Assembly: GCF_010015585.1 (NCBI RefSeq)
Contig: NW_022985069.1
Coordinates: 284,744 to 348,743 of the forward strand
Source: Eremomyces bilateralis CBS 781.70
Lineage: Eukaryota; Ascomycota; Dothideomycetes; Eremomycetales; Eremomycetaceae
Reading direction: 5' to 3'
DNA: 64,000 bases
This document shows, one piece after another, positions 34,006 through 44,752 of the stretch. The position numbers and the translations under genes are program-made. Under the pieces are notes generated by a model. It made no database searches, was not told where the DNA came from, and was given only the letters and a program-made list of their open reading frames with translations. Each line of letters begins with the position of its first letter. Position 1 is the stretch's first letter.

Positions 34006-36263
34006 ATGGCTTTGCCTCTTACGAAACGGCAGGCGGCTCGCAATGAGAAAGCTCTGCAGGAATTGATCAAGTCCGTTCCTGGGAACGATCGATGCGCGGA
34101 CTGCGGCGCGAAGAATCCAGGTGAGAACCCCCTATCAACGTGCCCACATCAGAACTAACATAACCCAGGATGGGCAAGTTGGAGTGTAAGTCTCCTTTAT
34201 TTACAGGATTTCCGAAACGATTCTTTCCAGCCGATTGGCGTCCGCATACACTGTGAGCTTACAATTGGTGGTAGTTGGGCATATTCTTATGTATGCGCTG
34301 CGCGGCTCTACATCGCAAGCTAGGAACGCACATTTCCAAGGTCAAATCCTTGAGTATGGACAGTTGGAGTAACGAGCAAGTGGATGTAAGTCACGCATAG
34401 TTGTTTTCGTTGGCGTTGCTAACAATGATCAAGAGCATGAAGCGCAGTGGAAACGTCGCGTCGAACAATCGATTCAACCCCAAGGGCGCTCGGCCCGCGA
34501 TACCCCTCGATATTGATGAAGTTGACGGTGTCATGGAGCGATACATCCGACAGAAGTACGAACAAAAATCTCTGTCCAACGAAGCCAAGACGGCACCCAA
34601 GACGGCACCCGCACCCGCACCGCGTCACAACACGGGAAGCACAAACTCGGATGAGAACCCTCCTCCGCTCCCCCCCAAACCTTCCAAACGGTTTCACTTC
34701 AGCTTACGATCGGCATCTTCGACATTTCCACTGTCACGCGGCGAAAAGAAGCACAATGCGCGACAGGCAGAGCGTGATCGGGAGCCGTCTCCACCTCCGA
34801 TCAACAAAGCATCAAAAGTGTTCGGTCTGAATGTTGCGAGTGGCGGCAGTTATGATTCCAAACTCCAGGCGCTCCGGGATATGGGTTTTGCCGACGAGGT
34901 TAGGAACTCGGCCATGTTGAAGACGAAAAATGGCAATCTCGAGAAAACGGTGGATGCTCTAATAAAGATGGGCGACCTTGGCTCTCCGTCCGAACCTCAA
35001 GCACCAGCGCCCCCTCCGAAGGAAGCCAAGAATGGGATCACCATCGACCGACAAAAGCCACTTGAGACGGCCTCGAATAACCCATTCGACATGCCGAACG
35101 GAGCACCGGTTCAGCCGTCTGCTGCTCCCTATCAACAATATGCGCAGCAGCCAGCTCCGCAGCAATATCCTCTGCAAACCGGATCGAGTGTCGGCCACCA
35201 GCCGCTATCCAGCACGAATCCTTTCTTACAACAGGCTCAGCCGGCGCAACCTCAGCAACCGGCTCTCGAGTCCGCGTTCGACAAATTGAACATCGCTGCC
35301 CAATCACAACAGCAAGTTCTCTTTCCACACCATACCGGCGGTTATTCCCAACCTCCGCCTCAGACCAACCCCTACTTGCAAACATACACCCCTCCACCGG
35401 TCCCTCAGATCCCTCCTCAATACAGCACGTTCACTCAACCGACCCCGTTCTCATCCCATCCCTACCAAAACCAGTCGCCGACATATGACGCCAACCCTTT
35501 CCTACGGTCTGGTTCAGCTCAAGCAGGCGCCAACATGAATCCGTTCGGCCAACCTACCTACGGCCCACCGACAACCCAACCTGTCCAACAACAGTCGACG
35601 TTCCAACCTCAGCAGGCCACCCAAGGCTTCCCTCCTTACTCACAACCCCAAGGCCCCCCTCAATTTCCATCCTTCACCCAGACTCCAGTACCCGTCTCGC
35701 TATCCGACTATATGCAAGCAATTCCCGCGTCCTACCAACAGCAACAATATCAGTCGCAACAGCAGCCGCAACAACCGCCGCCATCAGAGAATCTGTTCCT
35801 GCAACATACTCAATCCTTCCCTCCAGTCCGACGCGACAAATCCTCCATCCTTGCTCTCTACGACCACCCTCAGCTCGCCCCCGCACGACCCGACCAGCAG
35901 CTCCAACCCGATCAAACCCCGCCCGCCACCCAACCCCACACTGCCCCCGCGCTAGCTGGTCCAAAGCGAAGCGCCACAATGCCGGTCCAAAGCAGCGCCA
36001 CTGCGTCGAAAAACCCATTTGCCAGTAGCACCGCGCCGTACGCTGGTGCCGGCGGCACTCCATCGATGATTTCCTCACCCGCCATGGCGGGCAATGGCGC
36101 TGCCCCGCAAACGCAGGCGGGAGCTAGCGCGGGAATCCGTTCCGCGGGGGGATACCGACACATGAGCAACGAGAGCGTCGATTTCGCTGGGGCGTGGGGC
36201 GTGGGCGGCGACGGACGAAGTAGCCCCGATGCATTCGCGGGGTTGAGTGCGCGATTGCGATAA
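34006..36263 (+). CDS. ArfGAP-UBA protein with NPF motifs (Gts1/Ucp3-like)
   Basis: Four exons (34006-34120, 34169-34185, 34275-34385, 34434-36263), 690 residues. Exon 2 is only 17 bp. The joined sequence restores the ArfGAP zinc finger [20 protein letters not shown] then CMRC (CX2CX16CX2C) with the catalytic Arg in [13 protein letters not shown] domain follows ([15 protein letters not shown], about residues 225-270). The C-terminal 400 residues are Gln/Pro-rich and disordered, with five NPF motifs ([35 protein letters not shown]) that typically bind EH-domain endocytic proteins. It should stimulate GTP hydrolysis by an Arf in vesicle traffic or endocytosis. ATG 34006 gives the conserved start [20 protein letters not shown]. 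Confidence 0.92.
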
Positions 36264-37600
36264 GCATCATTGCGGAGGACGGGATCGAGGATAGTTCTTG
36301 ATGCATGTTTGGGGACGTTTGAGGGCCATGGATGTATGATTATGGAGGGGCCTTGGGCGAGAAGGGTGGGTCATTGAGACATTAGCGAGGTTTCCTCCAG
36401 CTGAGAAGTGGGGTGATTGTATAGCAATCGTTGCGAAGCCGTAATTAGTTCATACACTATAATACCAACTGCTGATTCCGTGTGGAGTCGGATACCTAGT
36501 TTGGAGCCCGCGGCCCTTTTGGGGGTTTGTCGACCCCAGTCTGGGCGGTATCATACTCGTGCTTGGCAGATGCTGTTCTCTGACTGATTAACATGCGGTC
36601 TTTTCTTCCAGCATATTCTTTAACTAGAGCGCTTGTCACCCAAGTCATACCTCCAAATCCTGCTTCCCTCGACGATAGGAGGATTTGCAGTTAGAAATTG
36701 GTGCATTCGTAAACTTTTCCCATGCTTAAGACGCGGCCCAACGTTGAGAGTTCACACCGCACAGAAACTTCGACGAACAGCCACTGCGTAAACCGGTGCC
36801 CAAACAGGGAAATTGTGCAGTTACGAAGCCACAGGTCCATTCGGAGACGGCTAACGTCAGCCACCATCTCCAAGAATTGCGAAACCCTCTAGTGAGTGGT
36901 GACGAATGTGTTGGGAGGCCCCTGATGCGGAATCAGTGCAATTAGTACTCGGTCCACAAATGAGCACTGGCTTAGCCTAAACAGCGTGAGGTTTGTCAAG
37001 CTGAAATTTAGTCATTATTACCAGAATGGCTCTTTCCAGTCTGTGACTTGAATGAGTCTTAATACAGCCGCTCTAGTTATATAAACAGTGGCTCTGATAC
37101 TCATACATTTCGGACGCTTAATATACGATTTACATAGCATGTCTTCCTAGGCTGGTAATCAACTGCTCCTCAGAGTCATTGCTTCTCGGAACCCTGACAT
37201 CTCCTGGAACAAAAAATTGCTGGATCATGATGAACCACCTGGTGAGAATATAAACCCTCCAGTTCTGAATCGGACCCTATCCCCATGCCATAAACAGGTT
37301 GCTTCTAGTTGGCGAAACGCGAAAAATCGATGGGCACAGAAGCGGTGCAAATGGTCATCAAATATAATTAGGGCCTGATCAAAGACTGTAGCCTCTCCCG
37401 GAACTACCAAGTTGGTTCTTTAGATCGCCTGTAATGATAGCTGATTCCTATGATTTATGGGCCGAAGAAGTAGAGCAAGAACCCGTCGTCTACAGAGGAG
37501 GTATATCGACATCCAGAATCCCAATTCTCTAAGACAACTCTAGACCGAGATAGAACTGCGCTCATACCAACTATGCCCGAATGGCTTCCATCATTATCCG
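36264..37600. other. intergenic region, convergent 3' ends
   Basis: 1.3 kb between the stops of the ArfGAP gene and separase. AT-richer than the flanks; no gene, repeat or RNA seen. Confidence 0.45.
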
Positions 37601-40600
37601 TTAACGAGAAAGGTAGACCGGAATTCCGTACACAACCATCGCCGCTCCATTCAGATATTTCAAATAACAAGCTTCCCTCCCTTTAGCAACCGCCTCGACC
37701 AGGCTTCTTGGTTGGTCTTTAGCGTCGCCTGCGTTGCCTCCGGAGACCGTATCCTCGCTTCCTTGGATTTCGTTGACCCTCTTCTTGACAGTGCCAACAG
37801 TACGCATGGCCTTCTCCAGTCTTTCCTTTCCGCCCCTCTTCCCTCGTCTTCCTCTTTCCCCTTCCCAATCCTCTGGTTCTTCCCATAGTCCCCACTCACT
37901 GCCCATCCGAACACTGAAACGATCCGTGTCGCGATCTGTGACGTCCCACAGAGCACCGACGATAGCTGGGGCACCTGCGCCAAGATAACTCAAAATCATT
38001 CCATGAGGCTCGAGTTGTCCGTTGTCGGTCACTCCACCACTGCTACAACCCATCAGCCAAGTAGTTGGGCAGGATGGAAGCGAACGGACGGCGCGGCCTC
38101 GAGCGTATTGGGAGGTGGATCCGTGCCCGAAATAAAGCAAAAGAGAGGTGTCCTGGAGGATGCGGGTCAACGCCGTATCGGAAGATGTATGCGAAGGGCT
38201 TGGCTCGGGGAGCGTCGCATGATGTGTCCAGCCTAAAGGAAGCGTCGAAAGGAAAGGCTTCAAAGAGGCCTCGGTGCCGCGAAGATCCCCAGATGGATTG
38301 AGAATGCTTGTGCCGGTGCTGAGGGACACGTGGTGCCCAGGATAGCTGTCAATGTCGTGCTCTGAATCGCGCGGGTCGGTCATCGACAGGATTCGAGAGC
38401 GGAGGGCGTCGAGACTAGTCAGGCGGGAAACTGGTCTACCAACCAAGCATGGGAGGCATTCCCATGGGAAAGGTAGTAACTTCTTATCCAAAATTAGAAT
38501 CGTATGCGTTTGATCCCAGCTCTGGTTCTCCAGTCCGGCGTGATAAGCCTGCAGAGCTTCAATGGTTTCGACGCAAATGGAGTCAAAGTCGACTTCGTCA
38601 TAGGCATTGGTCTCTCCATTGAATTGCAGAATATCCACAACGAAGTAGAGAAGGTCAAGTAGATGCTCATCCAGATCAACGCCAGGGCCGTCCGGATTGC
38701 CCAAACCCGCAAAAAGGTCCAGCACTCGAGCGTCGAAATTGAACTTCTTTGGCGCGCCACGTCCCTTGCGAGAAGGCAGGTGTCGGTTCAGTATTTTCTC
38801 AAAGTTCCTTTGAAACAGAGCCATTTGCCGCCCGTCTCGGGAATGCTGTGATAGAATACCTTTAAAGCCGCCTAACCATATGTTTTCAATGTTAAGCAGA
38901 AGGTCGCGCAGGCGGGCATCAAGTGACTCCCGCTCGGCCCACCATTCCTTCTTCTCGGCTTTGCTGCCGTTCTCTGGGACGTTATGGGCACTCCAGTTCG
39001 ACTGCTCGATGATCTCTTCTAGCTCTGCCTTCCCTGACTCGAACGAAAACACGTCCTCGTCTTGGTCTCGAGAGTTATGACGAACCATTGGCAAACGAAC
39101 GGTGAATGGACTCCTGCCAGCCTCGTACTTGACAACATAGAGCTCATCTTGTGCATCGTTCAGATTGAGTGAAATGACGGACCACTGGGAGGGAATGATG
39201 TCAACATAATCGTTCTGAAAGCTAGCAATGCTAAGCCAGGAATGAGGGTCGGATAGCGTCGTTTCTTGTGGCCATGTCAAAAGAGCTGTGCGGTGAGAAT
39301 CTCTTGCCTCCGCTCGGACATAGCTTTGTTCTCTTTTAGCCGCATTGATCCGTGGTATATCAAGGCTAAAGGCAGCTAAAAGAGGGTGCATTGCATCCAT
39401 ATCCGAACATGCAGAGACAGATAGAAGCATTGTGAGGTGTGCCACCGTGTTGCAAACTTGGAAGCCGTTGTGCAGAGAAGACGTTTTAAGTCCCCTTCGC
39501 ATGATGTCCATAGCCACGCTACGAACAGACTTTAGTGACATCAGCAAGCCCTTTGCTGGGCTGGATTTAGCTGCTGGTCGGCCTGGCTGTCGCTTCCTTG
39601 GTGAGCTCCTTGTCTGCCTCGGCTCAGGGGAGATATGCAAATCAGCGAGGTCAGCCACTGAGGATTCGAGTTGAGTCCATGAAGGATACGAAATACTCGA
39701 TTCCGGTAACACACTGAGACTGACGTCCCGAGAAAGCTCATCAATAGCCTGAGATTCCAATATATGGATTCGAGCCATCTGGTACTCAATTCGACTGGCG
39801 ATGGCGGGAAAGGTTGTTTCAAGGGAATCAAGTTCTCGCAACGCCTGGTCAATGTCTCCGACTTTCACATTGCAATAGGCTTTGAATATTGCAACCTGTT
39901 CATTTGCGATCAGTAGATTGGCATCGTCATAAGCATCTTTCGGCGTCGGCTGGACGGATCGAGTGCCTCTTTTCACTGCCGATTTCTTGGACGGAGGGGC
40001 TTTCGTTTGAGCCTTCTTGATCCCAGGCTTGATCCCTTTCCTCTTGGAGGTGGAGGAATTGTTAAGTGTGAGCTGTTCCATTTCGGACACCAAATCGCTG
40101 CCTGGGCTGAGGTGTTGTTGCTTCGTAATCCATGCGAGGGATTTCTCAGCATAGTTATTGAGCATATCGGAAGCTTTGTCTACGCTTTCAGTTGCGCGTT
40201 CTATATCAGCCAGAGCCAGCGCCAACCCAGCACCTGTGAGGTGGACTTGGACTGAATGGACACTATCTGGCATATTCGGATGGAGCCCTTTCATCTCATT
40301 GATGCACTCGGCGGCTTCTTCCAGCCTTGTGGAGTCAAGGAGCAATCGTGCCTTTTGAGCCAGTATGTTGTGTTTCAGATAGGCCGACGAAATCGCAGCA
40401 GCCACCTTGTAGGCTTGGTCAGTCCAGTACAAGGCATCCTGATAGATGCCTTGTGTAGCTAGCAGTTGTGAATACTGGCATATTGACCGGATCATGGGTG
40501 GTATGAGTCTCCAGAAAGCTGGGCCTTTCAAACGATTGTGGGTCATGGACATGATCAAGGGGGATTTCGGGTGCCGTGATGCTGCGTCACTGTCCGAATC

Positions 40601-43600
40601 CGGTGCTGTGATGTCGGATAGCTCTGACGTTGCCCCTTCGCTCGCCTTCAAGCGCCCGAGGGAAGATATGTCGTTTGTCTCATTCTGTCGAGTTTCCAAC
40701 GTTGCCCAAGTGCGCCTGTCCAATGTGATGCAACGCCTTGCACAGCATAGCGCGCTTTCGAAAGAGCCGTCCATAGCGTCCAACTGGGACTGCAAGCAGC
40801 ATGCTTCGACAAGAACCCTACTGATTCTCATTCTTTCCGACAAGGAGGCCGTCGGTTCCGCCAGCGCTTGGAAGAATTTGCCTCCTTCGAATAGGTTACC
40901 GGCAGCAGAGAAGCTTTCGCGGCACTTCTCAATATTGCCCAGAGCGAGCAGGTACTGCCCATAGGCGAGGTTCCAATGTAGCTTCGTCTCGGTGTCAATA
41001 TGACTAGAGTCAACTAGTTTGTGTGACTTCGAGAAGACCATTCCTGCGTCTGAAGTACGGCCTATGGACAGATATGCCTGAGACAGTGAAACGTATGCCT
41101 TCAACAGTTGATTTCTTTTGGAAGAGCCAGCGGCATTTAATATGACGACCAGTGATCGAAGGCATTGCACTTGCAGCTCGTACTGACCGTGCAATACAAA
41201 CATGTCGGAACTCGACTGGAGAGTTCCGATTGTAGCCTCTGGGTCGTTTAGGAATTGCCCCGGGTCAGGTTCGCCAGCCATGCCGTCGGTAAGGGAAAGC
41301 CATAAGGCGATGGCTTCGTGTGCGCGATCGAAGTTTACAGGATGAGTTTGCAAGCAACCAACCATGATGGCTGTCGCTGTTATATCAAGCTGGTACCGCA
41401 CTAATCCTTCATCGCGGGCCAATTGATTAACTGGTCCGATAGAATTTCCTTTGCACAAATCGAGCAGAGCTTGGGAGAACGTGCTCCCAGTGTGTGAAGT
41501 CGCTCTTCGTATGAGGGTATCCACCCGCCGTCTTCGAAGCGGAAACTCGGAGTCGGTGTATATCTCGAGAAGGGCGTTTCCAAGTGCTTCGATATCTTCC
41601 AATTGTTGGATCATACCAGTCTGTTTTGACAGTCCGACCTTATTGCAGGCCACACTGAGAAGGTACTCCAGCAATGAGCCTCGTTCCCCTGGTCCGAGGT
41701 CCAGGCTCATGTTGACGACCTCTGCTATTCGACTCTTCCTTGGGAGAGCCGATGATTGCAGGAATGAGCGACAACAGCTGCCCGGAAGCTCTAAAGGTCC
41801 ACCTCTATCGAAGATCTCTCGCAGTGGTTTGATCGCAGCCAACTTCATTGCTCTGTTCAATAGCCCGTTGGCGATGCATCCCCTCAACGCTGCTATCGCA
41901 TTATCGGCAGATTTATCGATCTCTCCTTCATTGAGGAGGATTTTGCTCAGCGTAACCAATTTTAGAGGAAACAACTCATCCTGACGAGCAACATCAGTGT
42001 GGCTTTTCAGTACATTAACCGATCTTCGAAGAGCATTGAGAGCGGTTGGCGACAAGGAATCTCCGGACCTTGACTTCAGGAATGATGTCCAGTAAATATT
42101 CGAGATTAGGGTAAGTGAAGGAGGCCAAGGTTGATCCACATTGCGCTGCATCGCAGAACCAATGATCGAGACACATCTTGATAGTGTCAGGTCCAGCTCA
42201 TCGAAGCATATGGGCCCGGAAACTCCGATTCGACAGGCAACCAATGCCGAATCAATGAAAGCCTTTGTGATGCGCGTCGACAGAGAAGACCGAGATTGTT
42301 TCTCCTCACGGCTGACTGTGTAGTCAGCAAAGAATTGGACGGAGCTGAAAATTGCGCGACAGAGCAGGCCAGTATCAACAGAGACAGGTTCTTCTTGCTT
42401 GGATTTTGATGCAGCTGAAGTATCCCAGAGCAATTTCGTCGCAGCTTTCCGAAATCCTGCTACTTCAGCGAGCACGATTTCGGTTCTCGGTAGACACGGA
42501 CCAACATCATTTGCCAACAACTTGGTTGCTGAGTCCAAAGTTGTTGGATCTACTTGTCCACAGTCGAGGTGAACAGTGGCGCTGCGTATCAGAGACACAA
42601 CATCATTTGTGTCCGCAAGAGAAGACGATGTGCCGGCCGTCCATCGTAAAGTTTCATCAAGCAACTTCGCAGACCGTGCCTCACCGCAGAGGGTTCTCTT
42701 TATTGATTGGACTATCCCATCATTGAGATCCGCGGCCTTATCGTCGATGTCATTCGAAAGTAATTGATAGCATTCCTTAGCATATGTGTACTTCTTCTCA
42801 GGGCTAGCCTGGCAGCGTCTGACATAGGCATTTAGACATCTTGAAAAGGATTCAAGAACTTCGTCAAAAATGGAAGGATCCAGCTTGCCCAGTGTTCCTT
42901 TACGCAGTCGAGTATGGAGCGCCAGGGTCTGTAACTCTAGAACAGTAACCGGGTCAGGATATCGTTTCCGATCCGCGACAGTTGAGTCTTCAGACGAGGA
43001 GATGCTAGGACACATCGACAGTATCGTCTGTGCCAATGTATCCAGCTGTTTGAACGCCTTCGCTCCGAATTTAGGATTTCGGACTTGTTCAAGGAGAAGG
43101 GTTTGAAGACATGACTTGCTCTCAGCCCGGAGATGCTGAAGACTAGCTCGGATTTCTGCCGGATCTCCTCGGTTGGCGATGGCCTTTAGCACCAGAAGTT
43201 GGTGTGAGATGAGGATATTCAGCAAACCCGGCTCAGGGGGGGTTGTCGGGGCAGTTAGTAGCGATACGAGACTCGTTTGCTTCGATCCTCTTGGCCCTGA
43301 TGGGCGCCCACTTGTTGATGCTACCGTGATTCTAACCGGCGATGAATCGAGCCTTCTCTTCAGTACATGCAGCTCCTTGAGCGCTATTGGGTCCAGTCTT
43401 GCCGATATCAGCTTTCCAATGAAACTGATCATCCCATTCTCGTACTGCAAGGCAGGGAGATCTTTGGACCCATCCACGCTCGATATATGCTTTTCAAGAT
43501 ATGCGAACGCTGCATGAGCGCATTCCGCAACTACCCGTTGGGCAACAGCATTCTGCCCCTTCTCCGCGGATGGAGAGATTGTTTTTTTGGCACCAGTAAC

Positions 43601-44059
43601 AGATGGTTTGATTCGGGTATTGGCGACTTTCTTAGGTGATAACGGAGGGTTCGCGTGGCTTGATTTTGTCTGCCCGGTCGACGCTCTTTTGACGGATGGT
43701 TTCGCCGACTCGGAGAGTAGTCGCAAGGCGGAGTTTATAATCTCAGTCGCGAGGAGAAGCTGGTTTTTCTTGCTAAGTTCGTATGTATCTTCGTGGATGC
43801 GAGCAGGCTTCGTGGATCTTGACGTCTTGGTCGGCCGGGGCTGGAGGGCGGTCGATTTCGGGTCTCTTCTCGAAGATATAGGGGCGGATTTCTCTCGCGG
43901 CTTCGGTCCCATCTTATTGTTTTCAACATCTTGATTGGACACTACTAGCTCCTCGAGCCCAAGCAATTGTCGTATGCGCTGGACATTCGCTGCTGTACCA
44001 CTTCCAAGCGAAGCCACCGCCGCCTGGATCACCGCTGATCCATCATCTGTGAGCACCAT
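37601..44059 (-). CDS. separase (BimB/Cut1/Esp1)
   Basis: One uninterrupted minus-strand frame of 2152 residues, ATG at 44059. The long N-terminal part is helical-repeat-like, with Ser/Lys-rich linkers such as one near TRSSPRKRQPGRPAAKSSP. The C-terminal C50 peptidase domain carries the dyad: His in LLYFGHGSTSQYARG (about residue 1979) and Cys in LMGCSSGG (about 2005), followed by LGAGAPAIVGALWDVTDRDT and ACYLKYLNGAAMVVYGIP. Separase cleaves the cohesin kleisin Scc1/Rad21 at anaphase and is held inactive by securin until then. Fungal separases are about 1600-2200 residues, so length is normal. A gene of 6.5 kb without an intron stands out in this intron-rich window. I saw no obvious ACGCG box in the 200 bp upstream. 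Confidence 0.95.
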   Translation of the reverse strand: MVLTDDGSAVIQAAVASLGSGTAANVQRIRQLLGLEELVVSNQDVENNKMGPKPREKSAPISSRRDPKSTALQPRPTKTSRSTKPARIHEDTYELSKKNQLLLATEIINSALRLLSESAKPSVKRASTGQTKSSHANPPLSPKKVANTRIKPSVTGAKKTISPSAEKGQNAVAQRVVAECAHAAFAYLEKHISSVDGSKDLPALQYENGMISFIGKLISARLDPIALKELHVLKRRLDSSPVRITVASTSGRPSGPRGSKQTSLVSLLTAPTTPPEPGLLNILISHQLLVLKAIANRGDPAEIRASLQHLRAESKSCLQTLLLEQVRNPKFGAKAFKQLDTLAQTILSMCPSISSSEDSTVADRKRYPDPVTVLELQTLALHTRLRKGTLGKLDPSIFDEVLESFSRCLNAYVRRCQASPEKKYTYAKECYQLLSNDIDDKAADLNDGIVQSIKRTLCGEARSAKLLDETLRWTAGTSSSLADTNDVVSLIRSATVHLDCGQVDPTTLDSATKLLANDVGPCLPRTEIVLAEVAGFRKAATKLLWDTSAASKSKQEEPVSVDTGLLCRAIFSSVQFFADYTVSREEKQSRSSLSTRITKAFIDSALVACRIGVSGPICFDELDLTLSRCVSIIGSAMQRNVDQPWPPSLTLISNIYWTSFLKSRSGDSLSPTALNALRRSVNVLKSHTDVARQDELFPLKLVTLSKILLNEGEIDKSADNAIAALRGCIANGLLNRAMKLAAIKPLREIFDRGGPLELPGSCCRSFLQSSALPRKSRIAEVVNMSLDLGPGERGSLLEYLLSVACNKVGLSKQTGMIQQLEDIEALGNALLEIYTDSEFPLRRRRVDTLIRRATSHTGSTFSQALLDLCKGNSIGPVNQLARDEGLVRYQLDITATAIMVGCLQTHPVNFDRAHEAIALWLSLTDGMAGEPDPGQFLNDPEATIGTLQSSSDMFVLHGQYELQVQCLRSLVVILNAAGSSKRNQLLKAYVSLSQAYLSIGRTSDAGMVFSKSHKLVDSSHIDTETKLHWNLAYGQYLLALGNIEKCRESFSAAGNLFEGGKFFQALAEPTASLSERMRISRVLVEACCLQSQLDAMDGSFESALCCARRCITLDRRTWATLETRQNETNDISSLGRLKASEGATSELSDITAPDSDSDAASRHPKSPLIMSMTHNRLKGPAFWRLIPPMIRSICQYSQLLATQGIYQDALYWTDQAYKVAAAISSAYLKHNILAQKARLLLDSTRLEEAAECINEMKGLHPNMPDSVHSVQVHLTGAGLALALADIERATESVDKASDMLNNYAEKSLAWITKQQHLSPGSDLVSEMEQLTLNNSSTSKRKGIKPGIKKAQTKAPPSKKSAVKRGTRSVQPTPKDAYDDANLLIANEQVAIFKAYCNVKVGDIDQALRELDSLETTFPAIASRIEYQMARIHILESQAIDELSRDVSLSVLPESSISYPSWTQLESSVADLADLHISPEPRQTRSSPRKRQPGRPAAKSSPAKGLLMSLKSVRSVAMDIMRRGLKTSSLHNGFQVCNTVAHLTMLLSVSACSDMDAMHPLLAAFSLDIPRINAAKREQSYVRAEARDSHRTALLTWPQETTLSDPHSWLSIASFQNDYVDIIPSQWSVISLNLNDAQDELYVVKYEAGRSPFTVRLPMVRHNSRDQDEDVFSFESGKAELEEIIEQSNWSAHNVPENGSKAEKKEWWAERESLDARLRDLLLNIENIWLGGFKGILSQHSRDGRQMALFQRNFEKILNRHLPSRKGRGAPKKFNFDARVLDLFAGLGNPDGPGVDLDEHLLDLLYFVVDILQFNGETNAYDEVDFDSICVETIEALQAYHAGLENQSWDQTHTILILDKKLLPFPWECLPCLVGRPVSRLTSLDALRSRILSMTDPRDSEHDIDSYPGHHVSLSTGTSILNPSGDLRGTEASLKPFLSTLPLGWTHHATLPEPSPSHTSSDTALTRILQDTSLLLYFGHGSTSQYARGRAVRSLPSCPTTWLMGCSSGGVTDNGQLEPHGMILSYLGAGAPAIVGALWDVTDRDTDRFSVRMGSEWGLWEEPEDWEGERGRRGKRGGKERLEKAMRTVGTVKKRVNEIQGSEDTVSGGNAGDAKDQPRSLVEAVAKGREACYLKYLNGAAMVVYGIPVYLSR

Positions 44060-44752
44060 TGAGACGTTAAGAGGATGTCCAAATAAGGCATTGGGAATTA
44101 TGATATGCTCGCGAGTGCATCGTGTATCGCATGCTGAAGAGTTCGTGTAAATATCATTAAGCTTTCGAATCGATTCGCGACGTCGAACATGAAGTTGACA
44201 TTTATCCTAAATAGGTTTAGTGCAGTATACATGGCCTGTGCTCCGAGACAAGTCATGACTTATTGATTGATGGCTGATGACTCGTGATATCGACGATTCT
44301 ATGAAGTCTGCTGTGATGTGTTTGAGTCATGCCTATCTACTTGTACATCCCATCATCCATTCAGATTCCGGGATGACTTTGAGTCATCTCGGTTATGTTC
44401 CACTGAGGATCGTATTGATAACGAGTTCAGAAATTGATACGTTTACACTGTATAACTTATCGACCCTTCCCTAACTGTTAAGCTGTACCGGTACTTTATG
44501 GGATTCTGATCGCCCTTGACAACCGCTTGCTAGATGGACTTGCTTTCTGGTCACATTTGAAGCCGCTTAATAGCGTCTACTGTGTGAAATTCAAGGCGTG
44601 AACAAATCAAAGTCTCTAGTCCCCGAAGTCTAATCATTAGTGAGGGGGTTTGAGCTATCCGCCTTTCAAATCCCAACGTCTATGAACGCAGAATAGCACC
44701 GTTATCTTGGGAACATCACATTCACTCATCAGTCTCCCCAGTATCACTCACC
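44060..44752. other. divergent intergenic region separase / oxygenase relic
   Basis: 693 bp, AT-rich, holding the separase promoter. No coding potential. Confidence 0.45.

Noticed and set aside
34231-34252. Possible extra mini-exon (PIGVRIH) inside the second ArfGAP intron
   Set aside because: Splice-like ends flank it, but including it would insert residues into the CX16C spacing of the zinc finger; skipping it gives the canonical spacing.
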